From Flavobacterium resistens (GTDB taxonomy: Bacteria > Bacteroidota > Bacteroidia > Flavobacteriales > Flavobacteriaceae), in the NCBI RefSeq assembly GCF_900182645.1, contig NZ_FXTA01000003.1, forward strand, positions 124,001-188,000: a DNA stretch of 64,000 bases, written 5' to 3'. This document shows positions 10,611-19,495 of this stretch, piece after piece (within the stretch, counting starts at the first letter, position 1; each line of letters starts with the position of its first letter). Made by a program: the position numbers and the translations under genes. Below the pieces are notes generated by a model, which had not been told where the DNA came from, ran no database searches, and worked only from the letters and a program-made list of their open reading frames with translations.

Positions 10611-10675
10611 AATTTTGAATTTTAAACAAATTGTTTTTAATTTTAATTAGATTGAAATAATACCTTATTAGGCAT
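10582..10675 (-). promoter_or_regulatory. Inverted repeat spanning the GH18 start codon
   Basis: ATGCCTAATAAGG (minus strand, 10675-10663) in the leader is perfectly complementary to codons 6-9 of the chitinase gene (10594-10582), with the ATG inside the 68-nt loop. The upstream arm also begins a 10-codon reading frame (MPNKVLFQSN) that stops before the chitinase start. Either could affect translation; neither is demonstrated. Confidence 0.4.
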
Positions 10676-10701
10676 AACTCTATATTTTTAGGATTTTATT
10701 T

Positions 10702-12216
10702 TTAGTTTTTATCCCACCAAACTTTATTTGTCCATTCATTCTTACCTCCCATTCTTGACAAAGCTTCCTGGAAATTTGGTCCATTTTTCTGTGCTTCATC
10801 ATTTGGATAATACAAGCGTGTTGGTACAACTCCGCCAGTTTCAGAATCTGGATTTGTAATTGGCAATAACTTAGGGAATCCAGTTCTTCTCCAGTTTGAA
10901 TAAGCTTCAATACTATTTAATAAATAAGTAACCCAAAGCTGTGTTGCAATTTGTTCTTTTTCTTTTCCTGCAACCAAAGGTTTATTATTCAAATAAGTAT
11001 CTATCGCACCTTGAGTTGGCAACGCTGCACCATACATTGCAAGATGTCTGATACCTGCTTCAACACCTTTTTTATAATAATCAGCTGCAGAACCTGTAAC
11101 CCATCCTCTAAACGCAGCTTCAGCCAATAACAATTGTGATTCTGAATAACTTACGTGCAAAAATGGAGTTGTTTTTAATTTTAAATAAGGCTGAATACCT
11201 GATATAGCATTTGATCCGCCTGGCATTTCCCATTGAAAAACTCCAGGAGTATTTCCAACATACAATTCTTCACCAGGTCCTGGAGGTCCCCAATTTGAAC
11301 TTCCAGTTTTTGGAGTAGCCAACATTGTTAATCTAGGATCGCCATTGTTTCTTAAAAAATCAATCATTAAAGAACTGAAGTGATCCCCATTTTCGTTTCC
11401 AATAAAAGCATATGACAATCCATTTCCTCTAAAATCAAGCGCTCCTGGCGTATCATTAAATGGATAATCCAAACATTTCATAAAACAGTTGTCTGCATTG
11501 CTTTGAAAAACTCCATTTTGAAATGCTGCTTTAGCTTGTTTTTCTGCTTCTGCCGGACTAACTTCAGAAATTCTCATTGCTAAACGCAAACGCATAGTGT
11601 TTGCTAATTTTTTCCATTTTGTAATATCTCCATCATAAAATTGATCTCCTTTTACAGCACCTCCACCAGCATTTAATTGAGCAAATGCTTCTTCTAATTG
11701 TTTAAAAAAGGCATTATAAATATCCTCTTGCTTATCATATTTAGGTGTTACAATTCCTTTAGAGAATCCCAAACCAGCTTCTGAATAAGGACAATCGCCA
11801 TAAAGATCTGTAATACGCTGCACAATCATTACTCGCATAATTTTTGCTACTGCGTTCATATTTACTAAAGTTGGATCGCCAGAAGTTTTCTCAATAATAT
11901 CTACAACACCTTTTAATTCATTCGCATAACCATTTCTCCATAATGCTGTCGCATAATCATCATTTTTCTTGAATTTACTTCCAAACTCTGTTACGTTCCA
12001 TGCACCTGCATAGTGCTGTACAAATCCTCCTGAGTAAATCAAGTTGGCTCTCCATTGGTAATAACCGTCACCAGACATACACAATTGTGCAAACGTAAGT
12101 TGTCCTGCAGGATTTGCAGATAACGCCACCGGATCTTTTTCCAGTTCGTCAAAATTTTCTGTACAGCCAACCAGCGTAAATATTGCCAATAAAGCTATTA
12201 TTTGTTTAAATTTCAT
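10702..12216 (-). CDS. SusD/RagB-family outer-membrane lipoprotein (pair 1)
   Basis: A 504-residue lipoprotein with lipobox Cys18 (FTLVGC) and the SusD-type C-terminal SNWRRTGFPKL motif. It lies 11 bp after its susC partner, the same spacing as in pair 2, which suggests the two pairs arose by duplication. It is expected to bind glycan at the cell surface and close the SusC barrel. It is clearly diverged from the pair 2 protein, so the two may prefer different chito-oligosaccharide lengths; that is inference. Confidence 0.93.
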   Translation of the reverse strand: MKFKQIIALLAIFTLVGCTENFDELEKDPVALSANPAGQLTFAQLCMSGDGYYQWRANLIYSGGFVQHYAGAWNVTEFGSKFKKNDDYATALWRNGYANELKGVVDIIEKTSGDPTLVNMNAVAKIMRVMIVQRITDLYGDCPYSEAGLGFSKGIVTPKYDKQEDIYNAFFKQLEEAFAQLNAGGGAVKGDQFYDGDITKWKKLANTMRLRLAMRISEVSPAEAEKQAKAAFQNGVFQSNADNCFMKCLDYPFNDTPGALDFRGNGLSYAFIGNENGDHFSSLMIDFLRNNGDPRLTMLATPKTGSSNWGPPGPGEELYVGNTPGVFQWEMPGGSNAISGIQPYLKLKTTPFLHVSYSESQLLLAEAAFRGWVTGSAADYYKKGVEAGIRHLAMYGAALPTQGAIDTYLNNKPLVAGKEKEQIATQLWVTYLLNSIEAYSNWRRTGFPKLLPITNPDSETGGVVPTRLYYPNDEAQKNGPNFQEALSRMGGKNEWTNKVWWDKN

Positions 12217-12227
12217 AATTTCTTTTT

Positions 12228-15200
12228 TTAGAATGTAACTTTAAGATTAAAACCATATGATCTTCTAAATGGCAATGAACCATATTCAAAACCTTGTCCA
12301 TTTCCTGAAGTGTACATAGACTCTGGATCAATGTTTGGCAAATCTTTATTGAAAGTGAATAAGTTTCTTGCAAATGCCGAAACATAGATCGAGTTAATTT
12401 TTGCTCCGCCGAAAACACTTTTCGGTATCTGATATCCTAAACTTACCTCTCTCAATTTCACGTAAGAAGCATCATAAATAAATGGTGCTGGTGTATTATT
12501 GAAAACTGAAGTCCAGTAATCTTGCGGATTAACAGGAGTTGTATTTTTTACATAAACCGGATTAGCCTCAGTTCCTGTATTTTGAACACCATTTGCTACA
12601 TAACCTGCTGTAGGAATCCAAGTTGCCTGGCTAAAGTTAGGATCATTTGCAACTGCCTGAGCTCTTGCTGCATTGTAAGCATCTCTACCTTCTGTTGTAA
12701 CATCAAGAAGTCCTTTTTGTGCTGCAAGTGAATTTGTCATAGAATAAACATCCATTCCGAATTTCATATCAATTAAGAATTGTAATGTAAATCCTTTATA
12801 AGAAAAACGGTTTGTTAAACCTGCTGCCCAATCAGGAAGACCTTTTCCTAAAGCAACTTTAGTATCTGTATATAAAGGTAAACCATTTGCTCCAACGATC
12901 ATTTCTCCATTTGGTGTCTTTTGGAAATCTTTACCAATGATAGTTCCGTATTGTCCGCCAACTTGTGCAACAATTGCAGCACCAGCCCAACGAGCTTCAG
13001 AAATAGTATAAGTATCAATATCTGGATGCAAAGAGATAATTGAGTTTTTGTTTTTTGAAAAGTTCAAATCAATTCCCCATTCAAAATCTTGAGTTTTAAT
13101 AGGTGTTCCTGACAAGAAAATCTCAATACCTTCATTACGAAGTTTACCAGCATTTACCGAAATATACTCATATCCAGAAGTTGCTGAAGATGGTAAATCA
13201 ATTGTTTGATCTGAAGTATCTTCACGGTAAACTGTAATATCAGCTTTTAATCTGTTTTTGAAGAAAGCCGTTTCAAGTCCAAACTCAACTCCAGTTTTAG
13301 ACTGATAAGTCAAATTAGGATTTGGTGCTGAAGTATTTTTAATGTTTACAACACTTCCACCATTATAAGAAGAATATGTAGTATAGTTTAAAGCATTTTT
13401 GTAAGCTCCAGGTGCATTTGAAACCTGTGCCCAAGATGCTCTGAATTTTCCATAAGAGAAAGCATCACTTTGAATATCGAATGCGTCAGAGAATACAAAA
13501 CCTAACGAAGCTGCTGGATAAAAAGCATCTTTATTGATTACACTGAACCAGTCATTTCTTCCTGTAAACTCAGCATACAAATATCCTTTATAATCGAATT
13601 TAGCAGAACCGTAAACTGAATTTGTTCTTGTTTTTGTATCCTGTGGTGCATTTTCTGTCTGATTAGAGAAGTTGCTGATATATTCTGTACCCGGCTCAAT
13701 AATATTTGTCCCGAATCTAGAATTTTGCTGTCTTCTAAAATCTCTTCTTCCTGTTCCTAAAATTCCAGAAAGTGTTAAATCTGTAGCTAATTTTATGTTA
13801 CTGAAAGTGGCAATAAAATCGGTATTCTGTTCAGAAACTGTAATAGTTTCTAATCCTAAGTAACCAAGGTCTCTTCCTGGCCAGGTACTTCCTTTAGCCA
13901 TAAAATCTTTAGAATTAAAAGTATAAGTATCTAAACCTGTTCTGAATGTTAATCCTAACCAATTTTTAACTTGATAAGTTCCAGTAACATTCCCTATAAA
14001 ACGGTTTTTTACAGTAGCATTATGATTTTCATTTACAACCCAATACGGATTTAATAAATACACATTGTTATTCCACTGATACATTGAGCCATCTGCTGGA
14101 TTTACAGAATTTTTAAGCCAAGCCTGATCAATATTTGGCGCTAATCCGCTTAATGAATATCCAACGTTATTTGGTGAATCTCCCAAACCTGGTCTGTTGT
14201 TCGTGTTTTCAGCAATATAATTTACATTAGCATCTAAAGTAAATTTATCTGATTTAATAGTTCCATTCAAAGTAGCATTGTTTCTTTCTAAACCTGACTC
14301 TGGAATCACGTCGTCGTTTTTAAGACTATTGAATCCAAAACGAACAAAAGCATTATCACTTCCTGCCGAAAGCGCAACTCCATTTGATATTGTAACTCCC
14401 GTTTTAAAGAAATCCTGAATATTATTATCTACTTTAGCATAAGGTCTCATAGAACCGTCAAATATTTTTACCTGTTGTCCTACTGTTTCAGAGAATTTAG
14501 GTCCCCACGCATTCGTAGTATATCCATAAATTTCGGTAGGGGCTTTATTTGGATCTGGCAAAATTCCGTTTGAACCAGTACCATATTCCGTTTGATAGTC
14601 ATTGTATTTAGCATTTACTCTATCGAAACTTACACCGCTAGTTAATTCAACCTGTAGTTTTCCTTTGCTTCCTTTTTTAGTTGTAATTAAAATTACTCCA
14701 TTTAACGCTCTAGAACCATAAAGTGCCGCTGCTGCCGCACCTTTAAGAACTGTCAAGCTCTCAATATCATTTGGGTTGATGCTCGAAATACCGTCTCCAC
14801 TATCTCTTCCATCAAACCATTTACTTGTTGCAGCCTGATCATTATTCAAACCTGAGTTATCAATAGGAACACCATCTACAACATAAAGTGGTTGGTTACT
14901 CTCACCTATACTTGATATACCTCTAATAATAACTCTTGTACTTCCTCCCACACCTGTTGCAGGAATCGATACATCAACACCGGCAACTTTTCCAGAAAGA
15001 GCTGTTGCAACGTTAGTTGTAATTACTTTATTTAATTGATCTCCTTTAACATCCTGAACGGCATAACCCAATTCTTTCTTTTGTCTTTTGATACCTAATG
15101 CAGTAACAACTACTTCATTTAAGTTTTGTGCATCTGGACTCAATACAACGTTAACTGTTGTTGCACCTGCAACGGTAACAGTTTTAGTTTTAATTCCGAT

Positions 15201-15416
15201 ATACGAAAATACAAGCACATCTCCTGCAGATGCCTGAATCGTATAGATTCCGTCAAAATCCGATTGAGTTACGGTTTTTGTACCTTGAACTAATACAGTT
15301 ACTCCAGGCAACGGTAATCCGCTCTCATCGCTTACCAAACCTTTGATAGTTTTCACCTGTCCGCTCATAAATTGCGTGGTGAGAAAAATCACAAAGATTA
15401 ATACAAATTGTTTCAT
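12228..15416 (-). CDS. SusC/RagA-family TonB-dependent outer-membrane transporter (pair 1)
   Basis: A 1062-residue receptor: signal peptide (about 1-19), carboxypeptidase-regulatory-like domain (about 22-100, with GLPLPGVTVLVQG), plug domain with VIIRGISS and PLYVVDGVPIDN, and a C-terminal beta-barrel ending in FNLKVTF. It is the first gene of the main minus-strand chitin transcript (susC-susD-GH18). Its promoter region (15417-15623) carries the same direct repeats and palindrome-like sequence as the other susC and is shared with the divergent sensor kinase gene. Oligosaccharide import powered by TonB is the family function. Confidence 0.95.
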   Translation of the reverse strand: MKQFVLIFVIFLTTQFMSGQVKTIKGLVSDESGLPLPGVTVLVQGTKTVTQSDFDGIYTIQASAGDVLVFSYIGIKTKTVTVAGATTVNVVLSPDAQNLNEVVVTALGIKRQKKELGYAVQDVKGDQLNKVITTNVATALSGKVAGVDVSIPATGVGGSTRVIIRGISSIGESNQPLYVVDGVPIDNSGLNNDQAATSKWFDGRDSGDGISSINPNDIESLTVLKGAAAAALYGSRALNGVILITTKKGSKGKLQVELTSGVSFDRVNAKYNDYQTEYGTGSNGILPDPNKAPTEIYGYTTNAWGPKFSETVGQQVKIFDGSMRPYAKVDNNIQDFFKTGVTISNGVALSAGSDNAFVRFGFNSLKNDDVIPESGLERNNATLNGTIKSDKFTLDANVNYIAENTNNRPGLGDSPNNVGYSLSGLAPNIDQAWLKNSVNPADGSMYQWNNNVYLLNPYWVVNENHNATVKNRFIGNVTGTYQVKNWLGLTFRTGLDTYTFNSKDFMAKGSTWPGRDLGYLGLETITVSEQNTDFIATFSNIKLATDLTLSGILGTGRRDFRRQQNSRFGTNIIEPGTEYISNFSNQTENAPQDTKTRTNSVYGSAKFDYKGYLYAEFTGRNDWFSVINKDAFYPAASLGFVFSDAFDIQSDAFSYGKFRASWAQVSNAPGAYKNALNYTTYSSYNGGSVVNIKNTSAPNPNLTYQSKTGVEFGLETAFFKNRLKADITVYREDTSDQTIDLPSSATSGYEYISVNAGKLRNEGIEIFLSGTPIKTQDFEWGIDLNFSKNKNSIISLHPDIDTYTISEARWAGAAIVAQVGGQYGTIIGKDFQKTPNGEMIVGANGLPLYTDTKVALGKGLPDWAAGLTNRFSYKGFTLQFLIDMKFGMDVYSMTNSLAAQKGLLDVTTEGRDAYNAARAQAVANDPNFSQATWIPTAGYVANGVQNTGTEANPVYVKNTTPVNPQDYWTSVFNNTPAPFIYDASYVKLREVSLGYQIPKSVFGGAKINSIYVSAFARNLFTFNKDLPNIDPESMYTSGNGQGFEYGSLPFRRSYGFNLKVTF

Positions 15417-15480
15417 TTTTTCATGGTTTTTTTTAGTTATGCGATAAATTTATTGTTAATTTTAACATAAATAAAACATT

Positions 15481-15516
15481 TTATACAAACAGCAGAAAAC
15501 TTTAAACAAACGACAT
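15481..15516 (-). promoter_or_regulatory. Putative LytTR operator upstream of susC (pair 1)
   Basis: Minus-strand direct repeats GTTTGTTTAA (starting at 15511) and GTTTGTATAA (starting at 15490) are 21 bp apart, 65-100 bp upstream of the ATG. A related block CGAAAACGTT lies at 15540-15549. The whole region from about 15481 to 15550 closely matches 9288-9357 in the other susC promoter, including spacing. Confidence 0.6.
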
Positions 15517-15686
15517 AAATCATTCAACATTATGTTTTACGAAAACGTTATTCTCAAAAAATAAAATACTATTTCACTTTTTTTACATTTTTTTCTTCAA
15601 AAGAATTGCGTTTTAGCTTCTAATTGTTTAAAGTTGCACAATATTTAAACATTTACTTAAGAAAAGCTAAATCCCAAAAAATTAAG

Positions 15687-16739
15687 TTGAACGAAATTCA
15701 AAAGTTAAAATTCGACATCAAACTTCAAAACCACATTTGGTTTTGGAGCATTTATTTTACTTTAAATTTTTTAAGATGGGGAGCTTATTTTAATGACTAT
15801 CCTTATGCTTTCAAATCAAATTCGATTGAATTTGCATTAGTTATACCTTTAGTATATTTCAATTTATTTGTTTTAGTACCACGATTTGTCCTTAAACAAA
15901 GATATATTCTATATACATTTTCGCTTTTAATAAGCTTATTTGTAATGTATTTATGCAAAACCGCTCTTACCTATTATATTATATCTGAAAATATATGGCC
16001 CGAAGCCAATCGGGAATATCATCCGTTTGAAATTAATCATATTGTAGCCGTTTGTATTGGTGAACTTTATGTTCTTGCAATGGCTTCTTCGGTTTATTTG
16101 ACTTTAACCTGGCTTCGCGAACGCGAACGAAACAGATCATTGAGAGAAAATCAATTCAAAATCAAATTAAAGTATCTTGAAAATCAAATACAGCCACATT
16201 TTTTCTTCAATACCTTAAATAATTTATATGCCTTGTCGCTTGAATCTTCAAATAAGGTTCCTGACGTTATCATTAAATTATCCAATTTGATGGAATATGT
16301 GTTGTATGATGTAAAAGGAACAAAATTTGTTCCTTTGATTAAAGAAATTGATTACATTCAAAATTATATTGAAATCGAAAAGCTTCGTTTTGAAAACGTG
16401 GAAGTTACCATTAATTTGGAGTCTAATATTGAGGACATTGTTGTACCGCCTCTAATTTTCATTTCATTGGTTGAGAATGCCTTTAAGCACGGAGGTTTAA
16501 ACAATCGAAACCTGAAAATAAAAATCAATTGTAAAGTTATCGACAATAAATTGTTAGATTTTGAAATCCTAAATAATTTTGTAATTTCACAAAATCTTAA
16601 TCAAAAAGGAGGAATTGGATTAGTCAATACTAAAAAGAGATTAAAGTTAATTTACAAGAATAATTTTACTTTAAAACAGGCAATAAAACTTAACTACTAT
16701 ATAATCCGTTTGCAAATACCTATTCAAAATGAAGATTAA
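15687..16739 (+). CDS. LytS/YehU-type sensor histidine kinase
   Basis: A membrane sensor kinase that would phosphorylate the LytTR regulator whose ATG overlaps its 3' end by 11 bp. About four N-terminal membrane segments are followed by a His_kinase domain with QIQPHFFFNTLNNL; the phospho-accepting His is near residue 171 from this start. The C-terminal ATPase part contains LVENAFKHGG and KGGIGLVNTKKRL. No ATG precedes the first membrane segment. TTG at 15687 was chosen; TTG at 15624 would add 21 residues, but that stretch contains TTGTTTAAAGTT, a 12-mer identical to the operator core, so it may be promoter DNA. Sensing of chitin products is inferred. Confidence 0.88.
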   Translation: MNEIQKLKFDIKLQNHIWFWSIYFTLNFLRWGAYFNDYPYAFKSNSIEFALVIPLVYFNLFVLVPRFVLKQRYILYTFSLLISLFVMYLCKTALTYYIISENIWPEANREYHPFEINHIVAVCIGELYVLAMASSVYLTLTWLRERERNRSLRENQFKIKLKYLENQIQPHFFFNTLNNLYALSLESSNKVPDVIIKLSNLMEYVLYDVKGTKFVPLIKEIDYIQNYIEIEKLRFENVEVTINLESNIEDIVVPPLIFISLVENAFKHGGLNNRNLKIKINCKVIDNKLLDFEILNNFVISQNLNQKGGIGLVNTKKRLKLIYKNNFTLKQAIKLNYYIIRLQIPIQNED

Positions 16740-17430
16740 ATGTGTTTTGATCGATGATGAACCTTTGGCTATCAAAGTCCTGCAAAATTACTTTACTAAT
16801 TTTACAGATTTTGAAGTGGTTGCGACATTCAATAATTCTTTGGAAGCACTTGATTTTATAAACAGCACTCCTGTTGATGCCGTATTTCTAGATATCAATA
16901 TGCCAATGATGACCGGATTTGAATTAATCAGCCTGATTGAGAATAAAACCAAAGTAATTATAACCACTGCCTTTAGGGAATTTGCTGCCGAAAGTTATGA
17001 TCTTGATGTTTTAGATTATTTGGTAAAACCAATTCCATTACCAAGATTTATAAAATGTATTAACAAAATAACTACCGAATACAATCTAAAAAACAACATC
17101 AAGGTTGAAACAACAAAAGGCGATTCTCATATTTTTATCAAAGTCGACAAAAAGATGATGAAAATTAATATTGAAGAAATCCTATTTGTCGAAGGAATGA
17201 AAGAATACATAAAAGTAGTTACTCCCGACAAAACTTATATTACACACAAATCTTTAACATCTCTATCTGAAGAATTGCCAATTGATAGATTTTTGCGCAT
17301 ACATAAATCATACGTAATTGCACTGAATAAGGTAAAATCTATTGAAGGAAACCGTATTCAGATACAATCTTATACAATTCCTATTGGTAGAAACTACAGT
17401 AAGGATGTAAAAAACAAAATATTGGAATAA
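16729..17430 (+). CDS. LytTR-family response regulator
   Basis: A 233-residue two-component regulator. The receiver domain (about 1-120) has the acidic pair Asp9-Asp10, phospho-acceptor Asp55 (AVFLDINMPM) and the conserved Lys in LVKPI. The C-terminal LytTR DNA-binding domain (about 130-230) includes the IEEILFVEGMKEYIKV and FLRIHKSYVIALN segments. It is translationally coupled to the sensor kinase. Its likely targets are the direct repeats ahead of both susC genes and the transporter. This pair replaces the hybrid two-component or ECF-sigma regulators common at other Bacteroidetes glycan loci. Confidence 0.93.
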   Translation: MKIKCVLIDDEPLAIKVLQNYFTNFTDFEVVATFNNSLEALDFINSTPVDAVFLDINMPMMTGFELISLIENKTKVIITTAFREFAAESYDLDVLDYLVKPIPLPRFIKCINKITTEYNLKNNIKVETTKGDSHIFIKVDKKMMKINIEEILFVEGMKEYIKVVTPDKTYITHKSLTSLSEELPIDRFLRIHKSYVIALNKVKSIEGNRIQIQSYTIPIGRNYSKDVKNKILE

Positions 17431-17489
17431 AATCCACTTCATATTCCATTTTCTAACTAAGTTAAAACTAACACATTGTTGAAAAAATG

Positions 17490-17523
17490 ATGTTGTTTGT
17501 TTAAATTTAACATTATTTGTGCC
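17490..17523 (+). promoter_or_regulatory. Putative LytTR operator upstream of the MFS transporter
   Basis: The sequence ATGTTGTTTGTTTAAA matches the susC operators at 15 of 16 positions. A second half-site (ATTTGTGCC, at 17515) starts 20 bp after the first (17495), against 21 bp at the susC genes. It lies 85-118 bp upstream of the transporter ATG and is on the same strand as the gene, as at the susC genes. Confidence 0.5.
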
Positions 17524-17607
17524 TTTTTATTTTTTTTTGCTATTCGTAACAAATATATTTACGGTCTTCAAAAAACACTATAATAAAAAATTAACCTTAT
17601 TACAATT

Positions 17608-19368
17608 ATGAGTTCAGAAAATGTACAAACCAAGTGGGGACAATTTATCTCATTGATAATCGTCTTCTTCTTTTGGGGTTTTGTTGGTTCTGCCAATGAC
17701 ATCCTGATACCAGTCTTCAAAAAAGTATTTACTTTATCACAAGTACAATCACAGTTAGTAGCATGGGCTTTTTATGCTGCTTATTTTGTTGGTGCAGTAA
17801 TCTTTTTCCTTGTATCTCTAAAAAGAGATGTTTTACAGCAATTTGGATACAAAAAAACTTTAGCGGCAGGATTAATTCTTTCTGCAGTTGGTTCATTTTT
17901 GTTTATCCCAGCGGCTTCTTTAGGTAGTTTCCCTTTCTTTTTAACAGCTTTATTTATCGTGGGACTTGGTTTTTCAATTCAACAAATTGTTGCCAACCCA
18001 TTAGCTATTAAAATGGGAGATCCAGCAACTGGAGCACACCGTTTGACTTTAGCTGGAGGTATCAACTCATTTGGAACAACAATTGGTGCTATTTTGCTTG
18101 GAATCGCTTTATTTGGAATGGGAAATGACGATGGTAAGAAAAAAGACCTTCAATCAATTGAAATTGTACAAAATGATTTCACTAAATTAAGAAATGAATT
18201 ATCTGAAAACATAAAAGCAATTTCAGTTGACAACATAGATTCAAAAGAAGAAACTCAAGCCGCTACGGTTGCGTTGACTGAAAAAGTAAGCCAAATTGAT
18301 ACTCAATTAGCCGAAATTTCAAAAAACTTAAACAATCCTTCAGTTTCTGTAAAACCTTTTGTTGCGCAATATGAAGTAATTGAAAAAGAGGTTGCAAAAA
18401 TCAAATTGCCACTTGAAGTTGTAAAATCTAAATTACATTTGGTTAAATTCCCTTTTACAATCTTAGGATTTGCATTTATTGTTGTAGCAATTTTCATGTA
18501 TTTCTCTAAAATTGAAGATCCTGCAAAAATTGACGAAGAAGAAGCCGTAATCGAACACAAGCATGCTAAATTCAGCATTTTTGATTATCCTCAATTATAC
18601 CTTGGAATGTTAGGAATCTTTATTTATGTTGGAACTGAGGTTACCATCATTAGTAATCTTCCGGCATTATTAAAAACAAGTGAGTTCGGAAGCGTACTAG
18701 AGGATGCTATTGCGCCATTTATTGCCTTATACTGGGGAAGTTTAATGATCGGACGCTGGAATGGTGGTGTAAACGTTTTCAATACTTCTAACCTTGTAAA
18801 TACAGCTTTAAAATTCATCGTTCCTGCTTTAGCATTCGGAGTAATTATTGGAGCTAATATTTTTGCTGCTCATGACGTTTCTTCATTTTATATTTACCCA
18901 ATCTGGATTTTATTATTCATTGCAGTAAGTTTTGTAGGAGGTAAAAATGCTGGAAAAACTTTAATGCTTTTCGGAATTTCAGGTTTATTGATGATGGTTT
19001 TAGGTCTTGTTTGGCCAAATCCAGAAGTTGCTAAATTCTTCTTTATCTCTGGAGGTTTATTCTTATCTATCATGTGGCCTTCTATCTTCGATTTAGCTAT
19101 TGCAGGTTTAGGAAAAAACACAGGAAAAGCTTCATCTTTCCTAATCATGATGATTCTTGGAGGAGGAGTAATTCCGTTAATCCAAGGAAGTATTTGCGAT
19201 TTAGATGCTACAAATCCAGGTGGGATTTTAGGAATTTCATACACACATTTCTCATACATTGTACCACTTATCGGTTTTGCTTATTTAGCTTTTTACGGGT
19301 TCTATTGCCCTAAAGTTCTAAAAAGACAAGGAATCAGCCATGTTGAAGGTGGCGGTGGCGGACACTAA
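17608..19368 (+). CDS. MFS sugar transporter with a large central loop
   Basis: A 586-residue inner-membrane carrier of the FucP/NagP type (GFVGSANDILIPVFK near the N-terminus), predicted to import GlcNAc or short chito-oligosaccharides. The usual family length is about 410-440 residues. The extra length is a hydrophilic, coiled-coil-prone segment at about residues 172-277, between the two halves, plus a Gly/His tail (HVEGGGGGH). Its position beside the regulator pair and the shared operator motif place it in the chitin regulon. A strong terminator follows. The sugar specificity is inferred. Confidence 0.88.
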   Translation: MSSENVQTKWGQFISLIIVFFFWGFVGSANDILIPVFKKVFTLSQVQSQLVAWAFYAAYFVGAVIFFLVSLKRDVLQQFGYKKTLAAGLILSAVGSFLFIPAASLGSFPFFLTALFIVGLGFSIQQIVANPLAIKMGDPATGAHRLTLAGGINSFGTTIGAILLGIALFGMGNDDGKKKDLQSIEIVQNDFTKLRNELSENIKAISVDNIDSKEETQAATVALTEKVSQIDTQLAEISKNLNNPSVSVKPFVAQYEVIEKEVAKIKLPLEVVKSKLHLVKFPFTILGFAFIVVAIFMYFSKIEDPAKIDEEEAVIEHKHAKFSIFDYPQLYLGMLGIFIYVGTEVTIISNLPALLKTSEFGSVLEDAIAPFIALYWGSLMIGRWNGGVNVFNTSNLVNTALKFIVPALAFGVIIGANIFAAHDVSSFYIYPIWILLFIAVSFVGGKNAGKTLMLFGISGLLMMVLGLVWPNPEVAKFFFISGGLFLSIMWPSIFDLAIAGLGKNTGKASSFLIMMILGGGVIPLIQGSICDLDATNPGGILGISYTHFSYIVPLIGFAYLAFYGFYCPKVLKRQGISHVEGGGGGH

Positions 19369-19390
19369 AATTTTGAAATACCAATAAAAA

Positions 19391-19425
19391 AAATCCAAAT
19401 TCCAATTAAAACGGAATTTGGATTT
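19391..19425 (+). terminator. Terminator after the MFS transporter
   Basis: A 13-bp perfect stem (AAATCCAAATTCC / GGAATTTGGATTT) with a 9-nt loop is followed by T-rich sequence on the plus strand. A-rich sequence precedes it, so it could also act on transcription arriving from the opposite gene. Confidence 0.85.
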
Positions 19426-19447
19426 TTTTATTTACAAAAGAAAAAAC

Positions 19448-19495
19448 CTTAGAATCTTAGTATCTTAGAATCTTAGTCCCTCAGAACCTTACTTA
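19448..19495. repeat. Imperfect 8-bp tandem repeat
   Basis: Six consecutive 8-bp units: CTTAGAAT, CTTAGTAT, CTTAGAAT, CTTAGTCC, CTCAGAAC, CTTACTTA. The last units run into the 3' end of the minus-strand gene, whose stop codon lies at 19489-19491. Confidence 0.75.

Noticed and set aside
15624..15686. N-terminal extension of the sensor kinase
   Set aside because: The frame is open, but the stretch contains an operator-like 12-mer and starts at TTG; a downstream TTG is equally plausible and keeps the promoter outside the gene.
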